Of a stretch of 64,000 nucleotides of DNA, positions 8,062-16,726 are shown piece after piece. The notes beneath the pieces are model-generated. The model saw nothing but the letters and a program-made list of their open reading frames with translations. It made no database searches and was not told the DNA's origin. Origin of the DNA: Fusobacterium sp. (lineage in GTDB: Bacteria > Fusobacteriota > Fusobacteriia > Fusobacteriales > Fusobacteriaceae); contig DXWL01000002.1 in the NCBI GenBank assembly GCA_019416865.1, forward strand, positions 1-64,000, read 5' to 3'. A program made the position numbers and the translations under genes. How positions within the stretch are numbered: the stretch's first letter is position 1; every line of letters begins with the position of its first letter.

Positions 8062-8169
8062 AAAAATCCTCCTAAAATTATGTAAACAGGGGACTGTGTT
8101 TTTGTGTATCACCCCTGAAAATTTATATTATCAACTGCAAAATATTTAAAAAATAAAATCTGCATCTTT

Positions 8170-8198
8170 AATATAACATTATATTTTTGATTTATCAA
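8170..8198 (-). promoter_or_regulatory. Promoter for trpS
   Basis: On the minus strand TTGATA (8193-8198) and TATATT (8170-8175) are separated by 17 bp, about 110 bp upstream of the trpS start. Confidence 0.55.
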
Positions 8199-8238
8199 TA
8201 AAATTTTAAATATAGCAGTAATTTATTCTTAAAGTCAG

Positions 8239-8267
8239 TTGCCAAAAGATAAAATATTAATTATAAT
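8239..8267 (+). promoter_or_regulatory. Promoter for the ROK glucokinase gene
   Basis: TTGCCA (8239-8244), a 17-bp spacer and TATAAT (8262-8267). Its position inside a longer in-frame reading argues that translation starts at 8302, not 8239. Confidence 0.65.
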
Positions 8268-8301
8268 ATTCTTAAAAGAAGTGAAAATAGGAGGGCAGAT
8301 T

Positions 8302-9249
8302 ATGAAATATGTAGCTGGAGTTGACATAGGAGGAACAAATACAAAAATTGGAATCTTAGATGAAAATGGAGAGATTCTTGTAAAAGAAAGCATAAAAACT
8401 CTTTCAATGGATGGAGCAGAAAAAACATTAACAAGAATTTGGGAAAAAATTAAAGAATTGATGTCCTCTGTAAATATAGATGTGGAAGATTTAAAAGGTG
8501 TAGGAATGGGAATTCCAGGTCCTGTTACAGATAAAAGAGTGGTTGGATTTTTTGCAAACTTTCCTTGGGAAAGAAATCTTAATATCTCTCAAATGTTTGA
8601 AATTATAAGTGGAAAAACAGCAAGACTTGATAACGACGTAAATGTTATTGCACTTGGAGAAGCAAAATTTGGAGCAGGAAAAGGGGCAAAATCAAGTGTA
8701 ACTATAGCTCTTGGAACAGGAATAGGGGGAGGAATCTATGTTGAAGGAAACCTTATCTCTGGATTTACAGGTGCAGGTGGAGAAATTGGGCATATGAAGC
8801 TCGTTAAAGATGGAAAACTTTGCGGATGTGGACAAAGAGGTTGTTTTGAAGCTTATGCTTCTGCAACAGGAATAGAGAGGGAAGCTGTTTCAAGATTAAT
8901 GGTTAATAAAACAAATCTTTTATATGAAAAAGTAAAAGATGATATCAGCAAACTTGAGGCAAAAGATGTTTTTGACGCAGCAAAAGAGGGAGATTCTTTC
9001 TCGCTTGAGATAGTTGATTATGAGGCTGAATATCTTGCTATGGGAATAGGAAATATTTTAAATATTATAAATCCAGAAAGAGTAATTTTAGGTGGAGGAG
9101 TTGCTCAGGCAGGAGATATTCTTCTTGATAGAGTAAAAGAAAAACTTCCTAAGTATGCTCTGGCAGTAACTCTTAACAATTTTAATATTGTTCTTGGTAC
9201 TCTTGGAAATGATGCTGGAATAAAAGGGGCAGCAGCTCTTATTGATTAA
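8302..9249 (+). CDS. ROK family glucokinase
   Basis: A 315-residue sugar kinase that most likely phosphorylates glucose with ATP. It has the N-terminal phosphate motif GVDIGGTNTKIGI (residues 6-18), the DNDVN sugar-binding/catalytic segment near 112, the GTGIGGGIY motif near 135, and the ROK zinc signature CGCGQRGC near 172-179. There is no DNA-binding domain, so it is an enzyme rather than a ROK repressor. The start is the ATG at 8302 with GGAGGG upstream. It is followed 83 bp later by a PTS EIIA gene, which fits sugar use, though allose or other hexoses cannot be excluded. Confidence 0.85.
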   Translation: MKYVAGVDIGGTNTKIGILDENGEILVKESIKTLSMDGAEKTLTRIWEKIKELMSSVNIDVEDLKGVGMGIPGPVTDKRVVGFFANFPWERNLNISQMFEIISGKTARLDNDVNVIALGEAKFGAGKGAKSSVTIALGTGIGGGIYVEGNLISGFTGAGGEIGHMKLVKDGKLCGCGQRGCFEAYASATGIEREAVSRLMVNKTNLLYEKVKDDISKLEAKDVFDAAKEGDSFSLEIVDYEAEYLAMGIGNILNIINPERVILGGGVAQAGDILLDRVKEKLPKYALAVTLNNFNIVLGTLGNDAGIKGAAALID

Positions 9250-9290
9250 AAAGAAAAAGTGAGCAGAATATTTTATTCTTTCTAAATATA

Positions 9291-9299
9291 TGGTATAAT
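9291..9299 (+). promoter_or_regulatory. Extended -10 promoter for the EIIA gene
   Basis: TGGTATAAT, an extended -10 element, lies 34 bp upstream of the EIIA start; no good -35 is visible. Confidence 0.4.
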
Positions 9300-9332
9300 T
9301 ATAATGTACAAAGTGCAGGGAGTTGATACTTT

Positions 9333-9776
9333 ATGTTAGAAAAAAATATAAGAGAGAAAGTTGTTGTTATTGATAAAATTGAAAATTGGGAAAATGCTGT
9401 AAAACTTGCAGCAAAACCTTTGCTTCTTGATAATTCTATAACGGAAAATTATGTAAGATCAATGGTGAATAATGTAAAAAAATTTGGAGCATATATTGTA
9501 ATAAATGATGTTATTGCCTTGGCACATTCACGCCCTGAAGATGGAGTGAACAGAAATTGTCTTTCACTTCTTAAAATAAATGAGGGAGTAGTTTTTGACG
9601 AAGCACTGGACAATAAAGTATATTTGATTTTTGTTTTAGGAGCTGTAGATAACAGAAGTCATATGAGTATACTTTTAAAACTTATGGAAATAATAGATAA
9701 TGAAGAGCTTATAACTAAGCTTATAGAGTCATCAAGTATAAACGAGGTTACTGAGCTTTTGGAAGAAAATTTATAA
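9333..9776 (+). CDS. PTS EIIA component, mannitol/fructose/ascorbate type
   Basis: A 147-residue PTS_EIIA type-2 domain that accepts phosphate from HPr. His65 in the segment IALAHSRPEDGV is the expected phosphorylated residue, and this segment resembles ascorbate-type (UlaC/SgaA) EIIA proteins. It stands alone, without EIIB or EIIC neighbours, so it either serves a permease encoded elsewhere or has a regulatory role. The ribosome site GGGAG is about ten bases upstream, a little far. Enzyme I and HPr are encoded at 24.5-26.5 kb in the same window. Confidence 0.82.
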   Translation: MLEKNIREKVVVIDKIENWENAVKLAAKPLLLDNSITENYVRSMVNNVKKFGAYIVINDVIALAHSRPEDGVNRNCLSLLKINEGVVFDEALDNKVYLIFVLGAVDNRSHMSILLKLMEIIDNEELITKLIESSSINEVTELLEENL

Positions 9777-9780
9777 AAAT

Positions 9781-9809
9781 TTGACAAGAGCAGAAAAAGT
9801 ATGTATAAT
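9781..9809 (+). promoter_or_regulatory. Promoter for the putP leader transcript
   Basis: Consensus TTGACA (9781-9786), 17-bp spacer, TATAAT (9804-9809). It begins five bases after the EIIA stop codon and precedes the leader peptide by about 41 bp. Confidence 0.85.
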
Positions 9810-9850
9810 CAGACTTATAAAAAATTGATTAAAAATTAAAAGGAGATAAA

Positions 9851-9901
9851 ATGATAATAAGAGTTTTACTTTCAGTTGTTAATAACCCCATGGTTCCGTA
9901 G
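9851..9901 (+). CDS. Leader peptide of the putP attenuator (16 aa)
   Basis: A short reading frame, MIIRVLLSVVNNPMVP, with a strong AAAGGAG site and good spacing. It encodes proline as CCC and CCG, codons that are scarce in this AT-rich DNA, and the second proline is the last residue before the TAG stop. The gene downstream encodes a proline-type symporter. Its coding bases 9869-9875 and 9893-9901 are complementary to 9987-9993 and 9973-9981, so ribosome position could change the fold. A ribosome-stalling role is inference; no related peptide is known to me. Confidence 0.6.
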   Translation: MIIRVLLSVVNNPMVP

Positions 9902-9993
9902 AAGGAATTTGTGTTTGTGAGTTCTTCATAGATGCAAATTCATTTTGTGATTACGACGGATTGAATTTGCGTCTATGGAACTTAACCTGAAAG
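9869..9993 (+). promoter_or_regulatory. Attenuator with mutually exclusive pairings
   Basis: Strand 9962-9981 (TGAATTTG...CTATGGAAC) pairs over about 20 bp with 9921-9942 (GTTC..CATAGA..CAAATTCA, two bulged T). The same CTATGGAAC also pairs over 9 bp with GTTCCGTAG at 9893-9901, the end of the leader peptide, and CTGAAAG at 9987-9993 pairs with CTTTCAG at 9869-9875. The two folds exclude each other, as in amino-acid operon attenuators. Confidence 0.6.
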
Positions 9994-10026
9994 AAAAGCA
10001 AAAAGCATTTTATTTCTTAAATGATT

Positions 10027-10071
10027 AAGACCATTCAGACGCACGAGGCTGTGTTTTGAATGGTCTTTTTG
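10027..10071 (+). terminator. Terminator upstream of the putP operon
   Basis: AGACCATTCA (10028-10037) and TGAATGGTCT (10057-10066) form a perfect 10-bp stem followed by TTTTT. It stands between the attenuator and the two structural genes, so transcription of both must pass it. Confidence 0.88.
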
Positions 10072-10103
10072 TTTTAATAAAAATTTTATGGAGGATATAG
10101 AAT

Positions 10104-10193
10104 ATGAAAAAAATAGTTAGAAAATTTCCCGAAAGGGTAACAGGAAAATTTAATTGGATGAGAAGAGAGAAAGAAAAAATTTTAGAAGAATAA
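10104..10193 (+). CDS. 29-residue basic small protein in the putP operon
   Basis: A 29-codon frame beginning MKKIVRKFPERVTGKFNWM and ending in a charged KEKILEE tail. A GGAGG site lies nine bases before the ATG, and the stop is 19 bp before the symporter start with its own AGGAGG. It has no membrane helix and is lysine and arginine rich. Its position directly before a sodium:solute symporter recalls the small accessory proteins annotated next to some symporters of this superfamily, but I cannot show homology. It could instead be a translational coupler. Confidence 0.5.
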   Translation: MKKIVRKFPERVTGKFNWMRREKEKILEE

Positions 10194-10212
10194 TTTTTAG
10201 GAGGAAAATAAA

Positions 10213-11655
10213 ATGGCAAAATTTGAAACTTTAATTACTTTTGGAATATATTTGATTTTTTTAATGGGTGTAGGAGTTTATTTTTACAAGAAAACTCAAA
10301 GTTCTGAAGATTATATAATCGGAGGAAGAGGACTTGGATCATGGGTAACAGCTCTTTCGGCACAGGCAAGTGATATGAGTGGTTGGCTTCTTATGGGACT
10401 TCCTGGAGCAGTTTATCTTTCAGGAATGAGTCAGATTTGGGTTATCATAGGACTTGCACTTGGAACTTATCTGAACTGGAAATTTGTTGCAGCAAAATTA
10501 AGAATACAAACAGAGGAAACAGATACAATGACACTTCCAAATTTTTTAAGTAAAAAACTTGGAGATGAAAAAGGATATATCAGAATATTTTCAGCTGTTG
10601 TAATACTTTTCTTCTTTACAATTTATTCAGCTTCAGGACTTGTTGCAGCAGGAAAACTTTTTGAAAGTATTTTAGGTATAGATTATAAAGTGGCTGTAAT
10701 TATTGGAGGTTTTACAATTATATTCTATACATTTATGGGAGGATATCTTGCTTGTTGTTGGACTGATTTTTTCCAAGGTGGATTAATGTTTTTTGCCATA
10801 ATTGTTGTACCTGTTATAGCATATTTTAATGGGGGAGGAATAGATGGAATAGAAGCAGTTATGAAAGCAAAAGATATCTCTCTTAAAATATTTAACGGAG
10901 GAGGTCGTACAGAGATTTTAGCTATGATATCTTCAATTGCATGGGGACTTGGATATTTTGGACAACCTCATATTTTAGTAAGATTTATGAGTGTAAAATC
11001 TGTTAAGGAATTAACAAAAGCAAGACAGATAGCTATGATATGGGTAATTATATCTCTTGTAGGAGCAATTGCTGTTGGAATTACAGGAATAGCTGTTTTC
11101 ACATCTGTAAATGAATTAGGCGGAGATGCTGAAAAAATATTTATCTATATGATAGGAAAACTTTTTAATCCTTGGATTGGAGGAGTTCTTCTTGCTGCAA
11201 TTCTTTCAGCTATAATGTCAACAATAGATTCACAGCTTCTTGTTTCATCATCAACTCTTACAGAGGATTTTTACAGATATATTAAAAAAGATGCTAGTGA
11301 AAAGGAAAAAATATGGACTGGAAGAATTTGTATAATAATAATTGCTGCTGTAGCATATACTTTAGCAATGAATCCAAGTGCAAAAGTTCTTTCAATGGTA
11401 GCTTATGCTTGGGCAGGATTTGGAGGAGCTTTTGGTCCTGCTGTTCTTATAACTTTATATTTTAAAAATATTAATTGGAAAAGTGTTTTTGCAGGAATGA
11501 TTACAGGAACTATAACTATAGTTTTGTGGAAAGAACTTGGATACAGCGAATATCTATATGAAATTATTCCAGCATTTATTTTTAATGGAGTTGTAACCTT
11601 TGCAGCTGAAAAACTTTTTTTCAGAGTAAGAAACACTTATACAGCAAGAAACTGA
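10213..11655 (+). CDS. putP: Sodium/proline symporter, PutP-like
   Basis: A 480-residue member of the sodium:solute symporter family with about 13 membrane segments. The stretch ALSAQASDMSGWLLMGLPGA near residues 48-67 is diagnostic of PutP, where Asp and Ser residues contribute to sodium and proline binding. The STIDSQLLVSSSTLTEDFY segment near residue 340 is also typical. The start follows AGGAGG. It is probably expressed from the promoter at 9781 through the leader attenuator, with the small gene at 10104 in between. No strong terminator follows before murE. Confidence 0.93.
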   Translation: MAKFETLITFGIYLIFLMGVGVYFYKKTQSSEDYIIGGRGLGSWVTALSAQASDMSGWLLMGLPGAVYLSGMSQIWVIIGLALGTYLNWKFVAAKLRIQTEETDTMTLPNFLSKKLGDEKGYIRIFSAVVILFFFTIYSASGLVAAGKLFESILGIDYKVAVIIGGFTIIFYTFMGGYLACCWTDFFQGGLMFFAIIVVPVIAYFNGGGIDGIEAVMKAKDISLKIFNGGGRTEILAMISSIAWGLGYFGQPHILVRFMSVKSVKELTKARQIAMIWVIISLVGAIAVGITGIAVFTSVNELGGDAEKIFIYMIGKLFNPWIGGVLLAAILSAIMSTIDSQLLVSSSTLTEDFYRYIKKDASEKEKIWTGRICIIIIAAVAYTLAMNPSAKVLSMVAYAWAGFGGAFGPAVLITLYFKNINWKSVFAGMITGTITIVLWKELGYSEYLYEIIPAFIFNGVVTFAAEKLFFRVRNTYTARN

Positions 11656-11821
11656 TTCTATTCTAAAAAGATGAACAAAAAGATAATAAACTATTTTGAT
11701 GTTCAAAGGGTCAAAGACATAAATACGAACATAAAAAATAATATTTTGAAGAATGGCTTAACCTCTTTTAATATTATATAATATAATGTAATATTGAAAA
11801 AATACAAAAGGAGAGAACATT

Positions 11822-13279
11822 ATGGAAATAAAAAGAATTTTAAACGGAATAGATTATGAAGTAATTCAGGAAATATCAGAGGATATTTCTGCTGAGGGAA
11901 TAGAATATGATTCAAGAAAAATAAAAGATGGAGATATTTTTGTTGCTCTTGAAGGTCATGTGGTAGATGGTCATGATTTTATAGAAAAGGCAGTGGAAAA
12001 AGGGGCGAAAACAATTTTAGTATCTAAAAAAGATATTCCCGTTATAGAGGGAGTTAATTTTTATTATGTAAAAAATCTTTCTGAAGATATGGGAAAAATT
12101 GCTTCAAACTTTTATGGATATCCTCAAAACAGTCTGCATATTATAGGTGTTACAGGAACAAATGGTAAAACAACTACCACATATATTTTAGAATCTCTTT
12201 TGGGAGAGGATAAAACAGCAAGATTGGGAACTGTTGAGTACAAAATAGGTGATGAGATTATTCCTGCTCCAAACACAACTCCAATGTCTGTTGATATTGT
12301 AAAAATGTGTAAAAAGGCTGTGGATAAAGGTCTGAAATATCTTGTAATGGAAATAAGTTCTCATGGGCTTGAATTAGGAAGAGTAAATATGCTTAAACTT
12401 GATGTAGGTATATTTACAAATCTTACAGAAGATCATATGGACTTCCACAAAAATATGGAAAATTATTTCAATGCAAAGAAAAAAATGTTTGATTTACTAA
12501 AAGATACAAGAAATTCTGTAATAAATATTGATGATAAATATGGAGAAAGATATATGTCTTATACAAATGGTCTTTCTTATGGAATGGAAAAAGGAGATAT
12601 TACAGGAAAAATTGAAAAAATTTCAAGACATGGTCAAAAGATAGAACTAAAAATCTTTAACAATAGATATGAAACAGAGCTTAACCTTCTTGGAAAATTT
12701 AATCTTTATAATCTGCTTGGAGCAATAGGAGCTGTAAAATGTTTGGGAATGTCTGACGAAGAGATTTTAAAAAAAATTAAAAATATTCATGGAGCTCCAG
12801 GAAGATTTGAACCTGTAAAAATTGATGCTGACTTCACTGTTATAGTTGACTATGCCCATACTGGAGATGCTCTTGAAAATATTTTAAAAAGCGTAAATGA
12901 GATTAAAACAAAAAGAGTTATCACAGTATTTGGCTGTGGAGGGGACAGGGATAGAGAAAAAAGACCTGTTATGGGAAGAATAGCCGAAACTTTAAGTGAT
13001 TTAGCTGTTGTTACTTCTGACAATCCAAGAACAGAAAATCCTGAAGAGATTATAAAAGAGATTGCAGCAGGACTTCAAAAAGACAATCATATTATAGAGA
13101 TTGACAGAGCAAAGGCTATTGAGATTGCTGTGCAAAATGCTCAAAAAGATGATATAATAGTAGTAGCCGGAAAAGGTCATGAAAATTATCAAATTATAGG
13201 AAGAGAAAAGATTCATTTTGATGACAGAGAAGCAGTTCAAAATGCTCTGGCAAATCTAATTTTAAGAGGAGAGAAGTAA
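11822..13279 (+). CDS. murE: UDP-N-acetylmuramoyl-tripeptide synthetase MurE
   Basis: A 485-residue Mur ligase that adds the third residue to the peptidoglycan stem peptide in the cytoplasm. The ATP-binding loop [12 protein letters not shown] is at residues 109-120, followed by the central domain and the C-terminal domain with [11 protein letters not shown] near residue 399. The DNPR form marks enzymes that add diaminopimelate or a similar diamino acid rather than lysine; Fusobacterium nucleatum MurE is known to use meso-lanthionine. A TAATG overlap joins it to kdsA, linking wall and LPS-core synthesis in one transcript. An AAAGGAGAG site precedes the start. Confidence 0.95.
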   Translation: MEIKRILNGIDYEVIQEISEDISAEGIEYDSRKIKDGDIFVALEGHVVDGHDFIEKAVEKGAKTILVSKKDIPVIEGVNFYYVKNLSEDMGKIASNFYGYPQNSLHIIGVTGTNGKTTTTYILESLLGEDKTARLGTVEYKIGDEIIPAPNTTPMSVDIVKMCKKAVDKGLKYLVMEISSHGLELGRVNMLKLDVGIFTNLTEDHMDFHKNMENYFNAKKKMFDLLKDTRNSVINIDDKYGERYMSYTNGLSYGMEKGDITGKIEKISRHGQKIELKIFNNRYETELNLLGKFNLYNLLGAIGAVKCLGMSDEEILKKIKNIHGAPGRFEPVKIDADFTVIVDYAHTGDALENILKSVNEIKTKRVITVFGCGGDRDREKRPVMGRIAETLSDLAVVTSDNPRTENPEEIIKEIAAGLQKDNHIIEIDRAKAIEIAVQNAQKDDIIVVAGKGHENYQIIGREKIHFDDREAVQNALANLILRGEK

Positions 13280-14121
13280 TGATTGACAGCTTAAAACTAA
13301 CAAAAGAAGTAAAGGTAGGAAATTTTACTATTGGAGGAAATAAAAGATTTGCTCTTATAGCAGGACCTTGTGCTATTGAAAGCGAAGAGATGTCCCTTAT
13401 GGTTGCTAAAAAAATAAAAGAAATCTGTGATAAACTTGGAATAAACTATATCTTTAAATCATCTTTTGATAAGGCTAACAGATCTTCTATCTATTCTTTC
13501 AGGGGTGTTGGAATGGAAGAGGGATTAAGAATATTAAAAAAAGTAAAAGATGAAGTTGAAGTTCCTGTTATAACAGATGTACATGAGCCATGGCAGTGTG
13601 AAAAGGTAGCAGAAGTTGTAGATATGCTTCAAATTCCTGCTTTCCTTTGCAGACAGACAGATCTTATTGTAGCAGCAGGAAAAACAGGACTTCCAGTTAA
13701 TGTAAAAAAAGGGCAGTTTATTGCTCCTTGGGATATGAAAAATGTTGTTACAAAAATGCAGGAAATAGGAAATGAAAATGTTCTTCTTTGTGAAAGAGGA
13801 AATACTTTTGGATACAATAACTTTATAGTTGATATGAGAGGACTTTTAGAGATGAGAGAGTTCGGAGCACCTGTTGTTTTTGATGCTACTCACTCTGTAC
13901 AAATTCCAGGAGGACTTTCAAATTGTTCTGGAGGAGATAGAAAATATGTTTTCCCTCTTATGAAAGCAGCTCTTTCAATAGGTGTTGATGCGATATTTGC
14001 AGAAGTTCACCCAAATCCAGATACAGCTCCTTGCGACGGGCCAAATATGCTTTTCTTGGATGACTTGGAAGAAGTTTTAAGAACAGCTGTAAAACTTGAT
14101 GATATAGCTAAAGGTTTATAA
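13279..14121 (+). CDS. kdsA: 3-deoxy-8-phosphooctulonate synthase KdsA
   Basis: A 280-residue aldolase that condenses phosphoenolpyruvate with arabinose 5-phosphate to make KDO-8-phosphate for lipopolysaccharide. The opening [11 protein letters not shown] carries Cys31, the metal ligand of the metal-dependent class. The [23 protein letters not shown] and DATHSVQ.PGG segments are the family motifs. It overlaps murE by one base and is followed by a strong terminator. Its presence indicates a Gram-negative outer membrane. Confidence 0.96.
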   Translation: MIDSLKLTKEVKVGNFTIGGNKRFALIAGPCAIESEEMSLMVAKKIKEICDKLGINYIFKSSFDKANRSSIYSFRGVGMEEGLRILKKVKDEVEVPVITDVHEPWQCEKVAEVVDMLQIPAFLCRQTDLIVAAGKTGLPVNVKKGQFIAPWDMKNVVTKMQEIGNENVLLCERGNTFGYNNFIVDMRGLLEMREFGAPVVFDATHSVQIPGGLSNCSGGDRKYVFPLMKAALSIGVDAIFAEVHPNPDTAPCDGPNMLFLDDLEEVLRTAVKLDDIAKGL

Positions 14122-14125
14122 AAAA

Positions 14126-14154
14126 TAAAGCAGGACATACTGTCCTGCTTTTAT
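14126..14154. terminator. Bidirectional terminator between kdsA and the P-type ATPase gene
   Basis: AAGCAGGACA and TGTCCTGCTT form a 10-bp stem with a three-base loop. T runs flank it in one orientation and A runs in the other, so it can serve both convergent genes. Confidence 0.9.
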
Positions 14155-14155
14155 A

Positions 14156-16555
14156 TTATAATTTTTTAAATTTTAATATTTTAGAAGCATTAAGAACAGC
14201 TATTGCAGATACTCCTACATCTGCAAATATTGCCATCCACATATTTGCCACTCCTAAAACCCCTAAAATCATAACCAGAAGTTTCACCCCAAGAGAGAAA
14301 TAGATATTTTGCATAACCACTTTTTTATTTTCAGCAGCTATTTTTAAAACTTCCACAACTTTTGAAGGCTCATCATGAATAAAGACAATATCAGCAGATT
14401 CAACAGCAATATCACTTCCAGCTCCTCCCATTGCAATTCCTACATCAGCCATAGAAAGTACAGGAGCATCATTTATTCCATCTCCAACAAAAATTACACC
14501 TTTACTTTTTTTCTTAATATCGTCCATAACAGCTACTTTATCTTGAGGAAGAAGTTGGGCAAAAATATTTTCTTTTTTGAATCCAATTTTTTCTCCCACA
14601 GCTTCACCAATATTTTTATTATCACCAGTAAGCATATATGTTTTTAGTCCCATTTTTCCTAGCTGTTTAATAGTCATAATTGAATCATTTTTAATCTCAT
14701 CAGCTAAATGAATAGAACCTGCAAATTTTCCATCTGCTGCAACATATACAAGGGTAGAACTTTCTGTATCTTCAAATTTTCCAGAGATATTATTTTCTGT
14801 CATAAGTTTTTTATTTCCTGCAAGAATATGTACTCCTTTATATTCTGCTGAAATTCCTTTACCTGAAATCTCTTTATAATCTTTTATATCATTTTCAGAG
14901 ATTTTTATATCTCCATAATTTAATATTGCTTTTCCAATAGGGTGGTTTGAATAAAATTCTCCAGCTTTTCCAAGCTCAAGAAGTTCATCTTTTGTAAATC
15001 CCTCTTCATTATTTATATTTTCAATAGTAAATTGTCCTTTTGTAAGAGTTCCTGTTTTATCAAATACGACAGCATCAACCTCTTTTAGTTTTTCAAGATA
15101 GTTTCCACCTTTTATAAGTATTCCTCTTTTTGATGAAAGCCCAATACTACTGAAGAATGTAAGAGGAACAGATAACACTAAAGCACATGGACAAGAGATA
15201 ACAAGGAAGATAAGAGCTCTTCCAAACCAAAGTTTAAAATTTCCCAGAACAACAGGGAAACCTATCCCAACTATAAGTGCAGCAATAACTACAACAGGAG
15301 TGTAATATCTTGCAAATTTAGTGATGAATTTTTCAGATTCAGCTTTTTTATCACTGGCATTTTCTACCATCTCTATAATTTTACTTACAGCTGAATCTTT
15401 ATACTCTTTTGTTACTCTTACTTCAAGAACACCATCAATATTAAGACTTCCACTTAAAATATTTTTTCCTGGTTCAACAGAAACTGGAAGAGATTCTCCT
15501 GTAAGAGCAGCAGTATCTAAAGATGATTCTCCTTTTAAGATTATTCCATCTACAGGCACTTTTTCTCCAGGTTTTATTACTATAATATCTTCTACATTAA
15601 GAGTTTCAGGGTCAACTTGTTTAATTTCTCCGTTTGGAAGTTTTATATTTGCGTAATTAGCTTTTATTTCTAAAAGACTTTGGATAGATTTTCTTGAATT
15701 ATTTACAGCTCTGTCTTGGAAATATTCTCCAATTTTATAGAAAATCATAACTCCTACAGCTTCTCTGTATTCTTTTAAGAATAAAGCTCCCACAGTTGCT
15801 ATCGACATTAAAAAGTTTTCATCAAGAAAGTTTCTGTTTTTTATATTTAAAAGAGATTTATAAAGTATATCCCCTCCTGCAATCAGATAAGCAGCAATAA
15901 GTACAACAGTTTTTATTGGCTCAGCAGGAATAAGGAATGAGATTATAAACAGAGCAATTCCTCCGAATAAAGAAAATTTTTCATAATCAAATTTTCCATG
16001 CTTTTCATTTTCGTGAGAATGTTCTGTAAATTTCAGATCGTGGCTGTGTGAATGATCATGATGGTGTTTTTCTATATGTTCATGCTCATGCTCGTGATGA
16101 TGTGCTTCTGTACAACAATGGTCGTCCTCACAATCTTCGCCATTTTCTTCATCTCCATGGTGGTGTCCGCACCCACATTCATGTTCTTCTTCGTGGTGAT
16201 GTCCGCAAGAACATTCTTCTCCATGCTCATGTTCGTGAGTATGTCCTCCACATCCACATTTTTCTCCATGTTTGTGTGTATGATGATGTTCTTTGTGTGA
16301 ATGATTATGACAACCGCAAGATGAAGAGCTGCCCATTTCAGAGATAACAGCTCCTCTTTCTGTTTTATCTGCTATTTTGTTTATAGAAGATAAAAATTCA
16401 GGAGTATTAAGAGAGCTGTCCATTTCGAGAGTTAATTTTTTTGTATAAAAATTAAGATTACAGCTTTCAACTCCCTTTAATTTTCCAATTTGATCTTGAA
16501 TTTTTGAAGCACAATGACCACATTTTAGTCCTTCAATAGAATATACTTTTTTCAT
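14156..16555 (-). CDS. Heavy-metal P1B-type ATPase with His/Cys-rich N-terminal region
   Basis: A 799-residue metal-exporting ATPase, likely for Zn, Cd, Pb or Co. An N-terminal heavy-metal domain has LKCGHCA (Cys12, Cys15). Residues 80-173 are an exceptional run of His, Cys, Glu and Asp with repeated CGCGHHH-like units, a metal buffer or sensor. Then come the membrane metal site SCPCALVLS near 453, DKTGTLT near 495, the phosphatase motif TGES, SNHPIGKAI, and GDGINDAPVL near the end. SPC-type CPC transporters lacking HXXH and His-rich tails point to Zn/Cd export. The start at 16555 has AAAGGAG upstream; a longer reading crosses the promoter and operator. Confidence 0.93.
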   Translation of the reverse strand: MKKVYSIEGLKCGHCASKIQDQIGKLKGVESCNLNFYTKKLTLEMDSSLNTPEFLSSINKIADKTERGAVISEMGSSSSCGCHNHSHKEHHHTHKHGEKCGCGGHTHEHEHGEECSCGHHHEEEHECGCGHHHGDEENGEDCEDDHCCTEAHHHEHEHEHIEKHHHDHSHSHDLKFTEHSHENEKHGKFDYEKFSLFGGIALFIISFLIPAEPIKTVVLIAAYLIAGGDILYKSLLNIKNRNFLDENFLMSIATVGALFLKEYREAVGVMIFYKIGEYFQDRAVNNSRKSIQSLLEIKANYANIKLPNGEIKQVDPETLNVEDIIVIKPGEKVPVDGIILKGESSLDTAALTGESLPVSVEPGKNILSGSLNIDGVLEVRVTKEYKDSAVSKIIEMVENASDKKAESEKFITKFARYYTPVVVIAALIVGIGFPVVLGNFKLWFGRALIFLVISCPCALVLSVPLTFFSSIGLSSKRGILIKGGNYLEKLKEVDAVVFDKTGTLTKGQFTIENINNEEGFTKDELLELGKAGEFYSNHPIGKAILNYGDIKISENDIKDYKEISGKGISAEYKGVHILAGNKKLMTENNISGKFEDTESSTLVYVAADGKFAGSIHLADEIKNDSIMTIKQLGKMGLKTYMLTGDNKNIGEAVGEKIGFKKENIFAQLLPQDKVAVMDDIKKKSKGVIFVGDGINDAPVLSMADVGIAMGGAGSDIAVESADIVFIHDEPSKVVEVLKIAAENKKVVMQNIYFSLGVKLLVMILGVLGVANMWMAIFADVGVSAIAVLNASKILKFKKL

Positions 16556-16582
16556 AACTTTTCTCCTTTTATTAAAAATCAC

Positions 16583-16610
16583 TCTATAGAGTATACCCCT
16601 ATACCCTATA
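16583..16610. promoter_or_regulatory. Metal-regulator operator candidate
   Basis: Just downstream of the ATPase promoter the minus strand reads TATAGGGTATAGGGGTATAC, with the perfect palindrome ACTCTATAGAGT beside it. G/C tracts set in TATA-rich sequence resemble CsoR/RcnR-family sites; MerR-type dyads are an alternative. The responsible regulator is not in the window. Confidence 0.45.
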
Positions 16611-16615
16611 TTTTT

Positions 16616-16644
16616 AATATACCACAAGAAAATAAAAATGTAAA
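16616..16644 (-). promoter_or_regulatory. Promoter for the metal ATPase gene
   Basis: On the minus strand TTTACA (16639-16644), 17 bp, TATATT (16616-16621), with the operator candidate immediately downstream of the predicted start point. Confidence 0.6.
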
Positions 16645-16726
16645 GGGTTTATTTATTAAAATAGTAAGAAATTTTTTTGTGATTATAGTATAATAATTTT
16701 ATCTGATGTTATTATTTGGAGGAGAT

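Noticed and set aside
8087..8117. Hairpin CAGGGG/CCCCTG in the trpS leader as a T-box or trp attenuator
   Set aside because: There is no T-box sequence, no T run after the stem and no tryptophan codon in the overlapping frame; it may only affect RNA stability.
10028..10040. Shared ACCATTCAGACG in the putP terminator and after glnN (about 21993-22004)
   Set aside because: Twelve bases with no longer similarity on either side; not enough to call a repeat.
16048..16347. Several reading frames antisense to the His-rich part of the metal ATPase
   Set aside because: They are mirror images of the low-complexity His/Cys/Glu codons and lie inside a clear gene.
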